A stretch of 9,269 nt of DNA from an uncultured Ruminococcus sp. Its GTDB lineage: Bacteria; Bacillota; Clostridia; Oscillospirales; Ruminococcaceae. The DNA is taken from the NCBI GenBank assembly GCA_937907215.1, contig CALESG010000018.1:1-9269 (forward strand). The letters are read 5' to 3'. This document shows positions 1 through 7,196 of the stretch, one piece after another (the stretch's first letter is position 1; every line of letters begins with the position of its first letter). Position numbers and translations under genes: made by a program. Under the pieces are notes generated by a model that was given only the letters and a program-made list of their open reading frames with translations, was not told where the DNA came from and did not search any database.

Positions 1-546
1 CATCTGCTGCGGTTTCTGATGTTTTTCCGGCTGGAGGAAATATCACCTGTCCTAAATGCGGTGCAAGTAATGATTCTGATTCCGTATTTTGCGTTGAGTG
101 CGGAGAAAAGTTAGATGGCACTGCTCCGGTTGGAAGCGGAATCACCTGTCCTAAGTGCGGTACAAATAATGAATCAGACTCTCTGTTTTGCATAGGATGC
201 GGTTCTAATTTAAGCACATCTGCTGCGGTTTCTGATGTTTTTCCGGCTGGAGGAAATATCACCTGTCCTAAATGCGGTGCAAGTAATGATTCTGATTCCG
301 TATTTTGCGTTGAGTGCGGAGAAAAGTTAGATGGCACTGCTCCGGTTGGAAGCGGAATCACCTGTCCTAAGTGCGGTACAAATAATGAATCAGACTCTCT
401 GTTTTGCATAGGATGCGGTTCTAATTTAAGCACATCTGCTGCGGTTTCTGATGTTTTTCCGGCTGGAGGAAATATCACCTGTCCTAAGTGCGGTGCAAGT
501 AATGATTCTGATTCCGTATTTTGCATTGAGTGCGGAGAAAAGCTAA
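1..546 (+). repeat. 216-bp tandem repeat, about 2.5 copies, encoding paired zinc ribbons
   Basis: Copies begin at 1, 217 and 433. The first two (1-216 and 217-432) are identical base for base by eye. The third runs to about 545 and differs at 488 (silent), 525 (Val to Ile) and 543 (silent) before homology ends. Each unit is 72 codons and holds one A-type and one B-type zinc ribbon, so the frame is kept whatever the copy number. The array starts at or before the left edge, so the true number of copies is unknown. Confidence 0.95.
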
Positions 547-818
547 ATGACAATGTAAGTAATAATTTTATAAATGACGATCTGGAACGCTGTCCTAATT
601 GCGGAAGCATTATAGATCCATTAACAGGTATGTGCAATATATGTCATTATAATAAAAATGATTTAAAAGAATATGCTAAAGATAATTATCATAAAGCTGA
701 TGAAGTATCCGGTAGTGTTACAAGTACTGTAAAAACAAACACATCCAAGATTGAAATTACAGATGAAGTTAGAGAAGCAAAGAATAATTTTAAATCTGCA
801 TCAAGCTTTGATGAGTAA
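1..818 (+). CDS. Multi-zinc-ribbon protein, 3' part only (5' end outside window)
   Basis: The frame is open from the left edge to a TAA at 816-818 (about 271 residues), with no start in the window. It encodes at least six zinc ribbons. Five have the form CPKCG-x9-FCxxCG (Cys pairs 10 residues apart), alternating between an A type (CPKCGASND, then FCVECGEKL) and a B type (CPKCGTNNE, then FCIGCGSNL). A sixth, divergent ribbon (CPNCG...CNIC) is encoded near 592-645. The last 50 or so residues are polar, with no membrane helix. Short double-CxxC ribbons of this kind bind structural zinc and usually mediate protein contacts. The VWA gene follows after 49 bp, so this is probably the cytoplasmic, soluble, upstream member of the signalling cluster. 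The missing N-terminus could carry another domain. Zinc-ribbon content is certain; function is unknown. Confidence 0.85.
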   Translation, partial: SAAVSDVFPAGGNITCPKCGASNDSDSVFCVECGEKLDGTAPVGSGITCPKCGTNNESDSLFCIGCGSNLSTSAAVSDVFPAGGNITCPKCGASNDSDSVFCVECGEKLDGTAPVGSGITCPKCGTNNESDSLFCIGCGSNLSTSAAVSDVFPAGGNITCPKCGASNDSDSVFCIECGEKLNDNVSNNFINDDLERCPNCGSIIDPLTGMCNICHYNKNDLKEYAKDNYHKADEVSGSVTSTVKTNTSKIEITDEVREAKNNFKSASSFDE

Positions 819-867
819 AAATATTGTTTGAAAATTTAAATTAAAATAAACTTTGGAGGTTGTTAAA

Positions 868-1560
868 ATGGGAAGCAATTACCGCAGACTTACTTATAAT
901 GTTGATATTGTATTTTGTATAGACTCAACAGGAAGTATGGTTGATTTTATTGATATGGTAAAGAAAAAGGCAATTAGTTTTTACGACGATCTTATAAATG
1001 CTATGGAAGCTAAAAACAAGCACATAGACAATGTAAGAATAAAAATCGTTTCATATCGTGACTATTTGGCAGACGGTGAAAATGCTATGATGAGTACAGA
1101 ATTTTTCACACTGCCTGAACAGTCTTTGGAATTTAGCAATACAGTAAAATCAATAGAGGCTTTTGGCGGCGGTGATGAACCGGAAGATGGTTTGGAAGCA
1201 CTCGCATTCTGCATGCGTTCTAAATGGAATAAAGAAGGCACAAAAAGACGTCAGATAATAGTTGTCTGGTCAGATGCCTCTACTCATCCACTTGGATTCT
1301 GTTCTTCATCTGATCATTATCCTAAAGATATAATGGCAAAAAACTTTGCGGAACTCAGCGATTGGTGGGGTGACAAACAAAATCAACCTTATATGAGTTA
1401 CTCCGCTAAAAGACTTATTCTTTATACACCGAAATCAGCTGGCTGGAAAGATATTATTGAAAATTGGGATAATGTTGTACATTACCCATCAGCAGCCGGC
1501 GAAGGCATGAAAGAACTTGACTATAAGGAAATTCTCAGTGCTATTGCTCAGTCTGTTTAA
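868..1560 (+). CDS. VWA-domain protein, TerY-like
   Basis: This is a 230-residue, single-domain von Willebrand factor A protein. Strand beta-1 and the MIDAS metal site read DIVFCIDSTGSM (D19, T21, S23, the DxTxS pattern). A GGGDEPEDGLEAL segment at 100-112 and VVWSDAS at 132-138 (D136) match the later metal-ligand loops. There is no signal peptide or membrane helix, so it should be cytoplasmic. VWA domains bind a divalent metal and dock protein partners. Start: ATG 868 has GGAGGT at 855-860 with 7-nt spacing; an in-frame TTG at 853 lies at the ribosome binding site itself and is unlikely. A PP2C phosphatase and a Ser/Thr kinase follow, the neighbourhood of the TerY-P triad. Domain call is firm; the TerY link rests on context. 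Confidence 0.9.
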   Translation: MGSNYRRLTYNVDIVFCIDSTGSMVDFIDMVKKKAISFYDDLINAMEAKNKHIDNVRIKIVSYRDYLADGENAMMSTEFFTLPEQSLEFSNTVKSIEAFGGGDEPEDGLEALAFCMRSKWNKEGTKRRQIIVVWSDASTHPLGFCSSSDHYPKDIMAKNFAELSDWWGDKQNQPYMSYSAKRLILYTPKSAGWKDIIENWDNVVHYPSAAGEGMKELDYKEILSAIAQSV

Positions 1561-1569
1561 TATAAATGC

Positions 1570-1600
1570 AGTTATTTGCTTTTATAAAATGCAAATAACT
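1570..1600. other. Hairpin, 10-bp stem, after the VWA gene
   Basis: AGTTATTTGC (1570-1579) pairs perfectly with GCAAATAACT (1591-1600). The intervening TTTTATAAAA is itself self-complementary and extends the helix past one bulged base. The stem is AT-rich and has no following T run, so alone it is a weak terminator. It may protect the 3' end of the upstream mRNA. Confidence 0.6.
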
Positions 1601-1602
1601 TT

Positions 1603-1634
1603 GAGCCTGTATACATATGTGTACAGGCTCTTAT
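1603..1634 (+). terminator. Possible intrinsic terminator or attenuator between VWA and PP2C genes
   Basis: GAGCCTGTATAC (1603-1614) pairs with GTGTACAGGCTC (1619-1630), a 12-bp stem with one G-U pair and a 4-nt loop. It is followed only by TTAT, a poor U tract, so termination would be partial at best. It sits in the 109-bp gap before the phosphatase gene, the largest gap in the cluster, and could lower expression of the downstream genes. No convincing new promoter follows it. Confidence 0.5.
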
Positions 1635-1669
1635 GTAAATTATAAATATTTATAGGAGATAAAACCATT

Positions 1670-2635
1670 ATGAGCTTACAAGAAAATTTGTCTATAATAG
1701 ATACGGTTTATGGTGAAGCTGAAGGAAAAGGTTTGGGCGAAGACAGCTTTACAAGAAACACAATTGATGGTGTGCGTTATTTTGGTGTATTTGACGGCTG
1801 CGGCGGTCTTGGTGCAAGAAGATATGAAGCAGCATCAAATCATACAGGTGCATGGATAGCCTCACGAATAGCTGCTTGTGCCGTTGATTCTTTTGCAGCT
1901 AATGAAAAATTTACTTTTGAAGAAAATACAGCAGAGCTTTTAGCTAAAAAAATATCAATGTTCCTTAGAACCGCAAAAGAAAAATTAAGCAATAATACAG
2001 GAGTTCAGGTTGGTGGAAGTCTTAGCAAAAGTATGCCGACTACAGCGTGTATAGCAGCAGCAAAAATGAATGTTGATAAAAACGGTACGGAAAAATTAAT
2101 ATGTGATTTTTTCTGGACTGGAGATTCAAGGGCGTATGTTCTTGATCAAAACGGTTTGTGCCAGATAACAAAGGATGATATAGATTCAAATGCAGATGAT
2201 GCCTTTGAAAATCTGCGTGAAGACGGACGACTTACTAATGTTGCCAATGCTGATGATAAATTCACTCTGAATAGAGTATCAGCAAACTTTAAAATGCCTA
2301 AGATAATCATTTGCAGTACAGACGGCGGATTTGGATATTTGGATTCACCAATGGAATTTGAATATTTACTGCTCAATACAATGCAGGAATCAAATACACC
2401 TGATGAATGGAATAAAATCCTAAATAATGTGCTTAAAGAAATAGCCGGTGATGACTACACTTTAATTATAGAAATATTTGGATTCAAAGATTTTATTACA
2501 ATGAAAAATTATTTCTATAACAGAATATGCCAACTTAAAAGCGAATATCTCCCTTTAAGTGATAATCCAAGCGAAGATGAATTAAAAGAACTCTGGCAAA
2601 AATATAAAATAGAATATAATAAATATATTAAATAA
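1670..2635 (+). CDS. PP2C-family Ser/Thr protein phosphatase
   Basis: This 321-residue protein should remove phosphate from Ser/Thr residues using two metal ions. The PP2C landmarks appear in order: G-E-D (E24, D25), VFDGCGG (40-46, the DGHGG-type metal motif with D42), an MPTTA segment (122-126), WTGDSRAYVL (149-158), CSTDGGFGYL (215-224, D218) and GDDYTLIIE (260-268, D261/D262). The metal-binding Asp residues are therefore present, and it looks active. About 50 residues after the last motif form a charged C-terminal extension without a recognised domain. No membrane helix is visible. Start ATG 1670 has AGGAG at 1654-1658, 11-nt spacing. It sits between the VWA and kinase genes and probably reverses the kinase's action. 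Confidence 0.93.
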   Translation: MSLQENLSIIDTVYGEAEGKGLGEDSFTRNTIDGVRYFGVFDGCGGLGARRYEAASNHTGAWIASRIAACAVDSFAANEKFTFEENTAELLAKKISMFLRTAKEKLSNNTGVQVGGSLSKSMPTTACIAAAKMNVDKNGTEKLICDFFWTGDSRAYVLDQNGLCQITKDDIDSNADDAFENLREDGRLTNVANADDKFTLNRVSANFKMPKIIICSTDGGFGYLDSPMEFEYLLLNTMQESNTPDEWNKILNNVLKEIAGDDYTLIIEIFGFKDFITMKNYFYNRICQLKSEYLPLSDNPSEDELKELWQKYKIEYNKYIK

Positions 2636-2650
2636 AAATATATTAAATAA
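2621..2650 (+). repeat. 15-bp perfect tandem duplication spanning the PP2C stop codon
   Basis: AAATATATTAAATAA occurs at 2621-2635 and again at 2636-2650. The first copy encodes the last four residues (KYIK) and the TAA stop. The second is an exact in-frame copy that also ends in TAA, so read-through would add just four residues. Confidence 0.9.
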
Positions 2651-2668
2651 TCAAGAGGTATAGAGAGC

Positions 2669-3709
2669 ATGGCAGTTGAAATAAAAATGAAACCAAAAGC
2701 CACTTCAGACCCGGATTCAGAATTTAAACCATATACAATAAATGGTTACTTTATAAGTAAGCCATTTACATCAAATGACAGTGGCTTTTCAAAATGGGGT
2801 TTTTGTACGAAATTTGGCAAGGAATTATTTATAAAGGAATTTCTTTCTCCAAAGTATCCTGCGGATGATGTTGAAATATCAGAAACAAGACGCAAAAATC
2901 AAATAAAAGAATGCGAAGAATGGTTCGCACAGCATTCTAAAGTCTACAAAACAATAATGCACTGTAACGGCGGAAATATGGTAGTACCTATCGACTTTTT
3001 CAAATACAAAAATAACTTTTATCTTGTAACAGAAAAAATAGAGGCAAACGATGTAGGCTTTGATGAGATCAATAAAAAAAGTCTGAGTCAAAAACACATT
3101 CTTATGATGGTGCTTGCAAACGAATTTTCAAGACTGGAAGCAGCAGGTGTTGTCCACTCGGATATTAAGCCAAACAATCTGATACTTAAGTCTACTATAG
3201 ATGATTTCTTTACAGTTAAAATAATTGACTTTGACTGTAGCTTTTTGGAAGAGAATGTTCCATACAGCGATGATATTCACGGCGACCTTGTATATTTTTC
3301 TCCGGAAACTATACTCTACATAGATTCAGAAGGTGAAGAAGGTGTAATCACTACAAAAGCAGATGTATTCTCAATAGGAATTATTTTTCACGAACTGCTC
3401 TGCGGTTCATTGCCTAAAGTTGAAAGTGACAATGAATATTCATATATAGGAGAAGCTGTACTAAACGGAGAAAAGCTTATATTAAATAACCAGATCTCAA
3501 AGGATTACAGAGAGCTTATTGAAAAGATGCTTATTGAAGACCCGGAAGAACGTATTTCAATGAAAGAAGTTTTCAATACTCTTTATGATATGGTTAATGC
3601 AACTCAAAAGAATAATGATAAACATAAAACAAAAAAGCCGGAAATTACTAAATTTGAACCTAATAAATCCAGTGATGCTTCACCATGGAAACCGGCTACA
3701 TTTGATTGA
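2669..3709 (+). CDS. Ser/Thr protein kinase (Hanks type, soluble)
   Basis: This 346-residue protein carries a eukaryotic-like kinase domain at about 25-310. Visible landmarks are the beta-3 Lys in LFIKEF (K56), the catalytic loop HSDIKPNN (163-170, with D165, K167, N170), the metal-binding segment IIDFD (185-189, DFD instead of DFG), SPE at 211-213 in place of APE, ADVFSIG (231-237), and the late Arg in ERIS (R295). The glycine-rich loop is not clear. Catalytic Lys and both Asp are kept, so activity is likely. The C-terminal tail (about 311-346) is polar, with no membrane helix or sensor domain, unlike PASTA kinases. It therefore probably relies on partners, such as the neighbouring zinc-ribbon membrane proteins. 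Start ATG 2669 has AGAGG at 2654-2658. The next gene begins 11 nt after the stop. Confidence 0.93.
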   Translation: MAVEIKMKPKATSDPDSEFKPYTINGYFISKPFTSNDSGFSKWGFCTKFGKELFIKEFLSPKYPADDVEISETRRKNQIKECEEWFAQHSKVYKTIMHCNGGNMVVPIDFFKYKNNFYLVTEKIEANDVGFDEINKKSLSQKHILMMVLANEFSRLEAAGVVHSDIKPNNLILKSTIDDFFTVKIIDFDCSFLEENVPYSDDIHGDLVYFSPETILYIDSEGEEGVITTKADVFSIGIIFHELLCGSLPKVESDNEYSYIGEAVLNGEKLILNNQISKDYRELIEKMLIEDPEERISMKEVFNTLYDMVNATQKNNDKHKTKKPEITKFEPNKSSDASPWKPATFD

Positions 3710-3720
3710 GGAGAGTAAAT

Positions 3721-4029
3721 ATGTGGAAATGTATTAAATGCGAAACAAATAATAATGATGACTGCGAGTTCTGCATGATATGCAATTATGAAAAGAAAAC
3801 AGAACCTAAAATAAAACCTAGTTTTATTCCCACTGCTGCTCCAACTCCTTCCTCAACTTCTAATAATACTCCTATCAAAACTCCAGAGCCTGTTTCTAAA
3901 CTTTATGAACCAGAACCTATACATAATGAAAAAGCACCAAAATCGCTTAAAATAATACTTTTGACAATATCAATACTGCTTGTAATAATGATAATTGCAG
4001 TGGTTTTTGGAATTATTGTTCTCATGTGA
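3721..4029 (+). CDS. Small membrane-anchored protein with RanBP2-like zinc finger
   Basis: This is a 102-residue protein. The N-terminus (2-21) fits the RanBP2-type finger pattern W-x-C-x2-C-x3-N-x6-C-x2-C exactly, with W2, C4, C7, N11, C18 and C21. A Pro/Ser/Thr-rich stretch (about 34-68) follows. One hydrophobic helix (about 74-101) ends the protein almost at its last residue, so the finger should face the cytoplasm and there is no ectodomain. The start is ATG 3721, with GAGGAG at 3708-3713 overlapping the kinase stop TGA; an upstream TTG at 3706 lies inside the kinase gene and is unlikely. The 11-nt gap suggests translational coupling to the kinase. It may be a membrane docking site for the soluble kinase or phosphatase (inference). 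Confidence 0.82.
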   Translation: MWKCIKCETNNNDDCEFCMICNYEKKTEPKIKPSFIPTAAPTPSSTSNNTPIKTPEPVSKLYEPEPIHNEKAPKSLKIILLTISILLVIMIIAVVFGIIVLM

Positions 4030-4063
4030 TAAGTAAACTTAATATAAAAAGGAGGATGTTATT

Positions 4064-5572
4064 GTGTTTTGTAAATACTGTGGTCATAAGTCAAATGATG
4101 CAAAAATGCCTTGTGGCAATTGCAAAAAAAATGGCTTTGACTTTAATCAAAATGGCTATGGCAGTGCAAAAGAACTGCTCGATGTCTTTATATTTTTAGA
4201 AGTAGAAAAAGAAGCTCTTAAAAATGCCGTAACTACTGAAATAATAAACAACAATCCATATAGAGGACAAAACAATTTCAATGATACACCTGTCCAAAAG
4301 ATTAAACAGCCGCCTGTTCAAAATGAAAAATCACTTCACCGGTCAGAATCAATACAAAACAATTCAAATGTAATGCCAAATCAATACATACCTACACCAT
4401 CTGAAAAAACGGAACAAATTTCAGAATTTAAGAAATCGAAACTTTTCCTTATACTATTAGTTGTAATTGCATTGGCTGCAATAATCACTATTGGATTTGC
4501 AGCATCAAAATTATTCTCAAGCAAAGACGAAAATTCGGAATCCGCTACAGAAACTACAAGCATTGCAGCAGAATCTTATTCAGAAAATGTTGCAATTACA
4601 GAAGTTTCTTCTGAATCAACTGCTGTAACCACAACTACAACTATAACAACTACCACAATGATCGCAAGCGGAGAAAATGCATGTGACTTTATAGATATGC
4701 ATCAAGGTGAAGATATGCGTCTGGCACCATGGCTTTCTGAAAATTCTGCAAGCAATAATTATGAAATCAATAGTCAAAATTGTGGTGAATTTCTGGAAGA
4801 AGACATAAATAATTGGCTTGATAAGGGCGATTCATACAAGCTTACAAGCGATAAAAAAGTATTTGATAACAATAAGAACTTAATATATAATAATATTCAA
4901 ATATCAGGTGCAGGAATTGAGCTTAATAGTAAATATAATGAATATTACAACACTGTATGGTCAAATATAAATGATAATAAAAACTACGGCTGGCTGCTTT
5001 ATGATACAAAATCATGCGGCTATATAGAGGGCAACATAAATAGTATAATTGATGGCGATAAACTCAAACTTGTTATTGATAGTGCAAAATATAATATAGA
5101 ATATCATACAAACAACAACACTGTGGAAAAACAATTTGATATGATATATTTAAATTCAGGCAAATTAGAAGGATATTTATATATACGCAGCATACAGGAT
5201 AATATTTCCGGTGATAACTGCGGATATTATGTTATTGTTCATTATAATAACAATAATACTAATGATCTGTTCTATATGGATACAAACAACAACCTTTATT
5301 ATATTAAATACTTATTGACTGACAAACTAAATGAATTTAGAATAATCAGCACAAATGAAGAAAATGAAGAATCTATGCAAACTGAGCAGGATGAATCTAA
5401 TTATTATAATAACAATTCCAATGGCATCCAATATACTAAACCCAAACCGATTGCAACTTCTACTCATCCGATTGTATCTATTACACAAACCGAACCGCCT
5501 GTTTTTGATACTTCATCTGATTTAGATAACAGCACGATCGAAGGTAATGACGATAATACTATGGGAGATTGA
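4064..5572 (+). CDS. Zinc-ribbon, single-pass membrane protein with unrecognised ectodomain
   Basis: This is a 502-residue protein starting at GTG 4064 (GGAGG at 4051-4055, 8-nt spacing). In order it has: a zinc ribbon (C3, C6, C17, C20); a polar Asn/Gln-rich cytoplasmic stretch; one membrane helix (about 127-148, preceded by KKSK); a Thr/Ser-rich linker (about 155-200, including runs of Thr); an Asn/Tyr-rich region (about 205-430) that I do not recognise; and a disordered Pro/Thr tail. No signal peptide is seen, so the N-in, C-out orientation is inferred from the ribbon and linker. The ectodomain has scattered aromatic residues and a few Cys that could form disulphides. Its stop is 5 nt before the next start, so the two genes are almost certainly co-transcribed. 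It may be a sensor for the upstream kinase. Confidence 0.85.
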   Translation: MFCKYCGHKSNDAKMPCGNCKKNGFDFNQNGYGSAKELLDVFIFLEVEKEALKNAVTTEIINNNPYRGQNNFNDTPVQKIKQPPVQNEKSLHRSESIQNNSNVMPNQYIPTPSEKTEQISEFKKSKLFLILLVVIALAAIITIGFAASKLFSSKDENSESATETTSIAAESYSENVAITEVSSESTAVTTTTTITTTTMIASGENACDFIDMHQGEDMRLAPWLSENSASNNYEINSQNCGEFLEEDINNWLDKGDSYKLTSDKKVFDNNKNLIYNNIQISGAGIELNSKYNEYYNTVWSNINDNKNYGWLLYDTKSCGYIEGNINSIIDGDKLKLVIDSAKYNIEYHTNNNTVEKQFDMIYLNSGKLEGYLYIRSIQDNISGDNCGYYVIVHYNNNNTNDLFYMDTNNNLYYIKYLLTDKLNEFRIISTNEENEESMQTEQDESNYYNNNSNGIQYTKPKPIATSTHPIVSITQTEPPVFDTSSDLDNSTIEGNDDNTMGD

Positions 5573-5577
5573 TAATT

Positions 5578-7176
5578 ATGAAAATATGTCCACAATGCAA
5601 AATGACTTATGAAAGCAACAATTTAAGCACCTGTGCAAATTGTGGAAGTCAGCTTGTTTCATGGAATGATTATAATGACGATGACAAAAAAACTGAAGAA
5701 ACAAAATACTGTCCAAAATGCCTTAATATTGAATCCGATCCGAATGCTGTATTCTGCAAACATTGTGGTGAACAACTTGTGGAGCAAAATGAATCTGGAG
5801 AATCATATGAAGCTGATTATGAAACAAAAGAACAAGCTGAATATGATGATTTTGAAAATGATAATGACCTTTACATTTATAATGAAAGGTCTGGCAATAC
5901 GTCAGATCAATTTAATCAATATACGCAAGAGAAAAGTTCAAGTCAGCATTCTAAACAAACTTATAATGAAAATAAAAACAGTACGGATACTGTTAAAAAT
6001 AATCTTGCTAAAAACAATACTCTTATCATAACTATAATAGTATGCATATGCATTCTGGCAATTCTTACAACAATATTTATAATATTATTTTTTATGAAAG
6101 ATAATGATAAAAATAACGATAAACTAGAATTCAGCTATGCACCTATTACAGCCACAACTTACAAAAAGACCGAGCCTCCAACTGAACCCGATACAAGCAA
6201 GCCGCAAACTGAATCAACAGAATCTGCAACTCAAGCCACTTCCACCTACGCTCACACTACTGTCAGCACCATTACAGAAACAACTGTAATTACAACTGAG
6301 GAAACTACTATAATCACAACCGAAACAGATGTTCAAAATAATAATACACCTGACAGAAGTAAAGTCGGAAGAAGCAATATCATAAACGGCGGACAGGCCT
6401 GTGCTGACGGCGAATATTATTATTATGGATTTAACGGAATCTATAAAACCGACTGGCAAAATAACGATATAAAAATGTCTGACAGCTCTGCTTACTATAT
6501 GAACATTTCAGATGACTATATCTATTTTACAAATGCTGAAAATAATTTCATTCACCGTATAAATAAAGACAGCTTTGAAGATGAGATGCTTCTCTCTGAA
6601 TATTGCTATGAGCTTACACTTTATGATAATATGCTTTATTTCAGCAGACAAATTGATGGAAAAAATACCATTTGCCGTATGAAATGTGATGGTTCAGATC
6701 TTCAAGTTCTATCAGAATGCTGTGCATGGTATATGAACATTGTAAATGACAAGGTATATTATGTAAATTACGATGACAATTATAAACTCTATGAAATGGA
6801 TCTTGACGGCGGAAATATAAAAGTTATAAACAATGATCAATGTTCAGATGTTTGCGTAATCGAAGATGCAATTTATTTTTCATCCGACAGAGATACACGT
6901 TATTTATATTCAATGAACCCGGACGGTACAAATGTAAATCAGATAAATTCTGTATTCACTAAGCATACAAACTATGTTGACGGAAGAATTTATTATGTAA
7001 GCGATGATAAGAATTTTTATTCATGTTTACCTGATGGTTCAGATGTAAAGCTGGAAGGAAATTCTAACGAATTAGGATATGAAATAGAATACCCACTGGT
7101 ATTCAGTCAGTTTAAAATCTTGTTTAATGATGAAACAAATACGTTTGTAAAGCTCCCTCTTGGCGATAATACGTAA
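5578..7176 (+). CDS. Double zinc-ribbon membrane protein with DUF5050-like beta-propeller ectodomain
   Basis: This is a 532-residue protein. Two N-terminal zinc ribbons (C4/C7/C19/C22 and C45/C48/C60/C63) are followed by an acidic, polar stretch. One membrane helix lies at about 149-173. A Thr/Pro/Glu-rich linker covers about 195-255. From about 265 onward the sequence repeats short blade-like units of the form x-IYFxx...IxRxxxDGxx, such as DDYIYFTN, NMLYFSRQ, DKVYYVNY, AIYFSSDR and GRIYYVSD, with turns DGSD, DGGN and DGTN. This is the pattern of DUF5050-type bacterial beta-propellers, which usually bind ligands or partners outside the cell. Start: ATG 5578 with GGGAG at 5563-5567; the TTG at 5569 is too close to that site. 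The final 40 residues are less repeat-like. Confidence 0.87.
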   Translation: MKICPQCKMTYESNNLSTCANCGSQLVSWNDYNDDDKKTEETKYCPKCLNIESDPNAVFCKHCGEQLVEQNESGESYEADYETKEQAEYDDFENDNDLYIYNERSGNTSDQFNQYTQEKSSSQHSKQTYNENKNSTDTVKNNLAKNNTLIITIIVCICILAILTTIFIILFFMKDNDKNNDKLEFSYAPITATTYKKTEPPTEPDTSKPQTESTESATQATSTYAHTTVSTITETTVITTEETTIITTETDVQNNNTPDRSKVGRSNIINGGQACADGEYYYYGFNGIYKTDWQNNDIKMSDSSAYYMNISDDYIYFTNAENNFIHRINKDSFEDEMLLSEYCYELTLYDNMLYFSRQIDGKNTICRMKCDGSDLQVLSECCAWYMNIVNDKVYYVNYDDNYKLYEMDLDGGNIKVINNDQCSDVCVIEDAIYFSSDRDTRYLYSMNPDGTNVNQINSVFTKHTNYVDGRIYYVSDDKNFYSCLPDGSDVKLEGNSNELGYEIEYPLVFSQFKILFNDETNTFVKLPLGDNT

Positions 7177-7196
7177 AATTTAAAGGTGGATAATAT

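Noticed and set aside
1..546. CRISPR-like or other non-coding repeat array
   Set aside because: The period is 216 bp with no variable spacers, and the array is fully in frame within a zinc-ribbon gene.
819..867. Promoter between the multi-ribbon gene and the VWA gene
   Set aside because: A TTGTTT and a TAAAAT can be found, but they are only 12 bases apart, and the region is simply AT-rich.
853..870. TTG start at 853 for the VWA gene
   Set aside because: It overlaps the ribosome binding site that serves ATG 868. The same reasoning rejects TTG 3706 and TTG 5569 for the later genes.
2146..2376. Reverse-strand open frames within the cluster and within the rubrerythrin gene
   Set aside because: They lie opposite conserved coding regions, lack ribosome binding sites and show no recognisable domain.
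5633..6031. A 132-residue + strand reading frame inside the propeller gene
   Set aside because: It is a Lys/Ile/Met-rich shadow frame of AT-rich DNA inside a well-supported gene, with no plausible domain.
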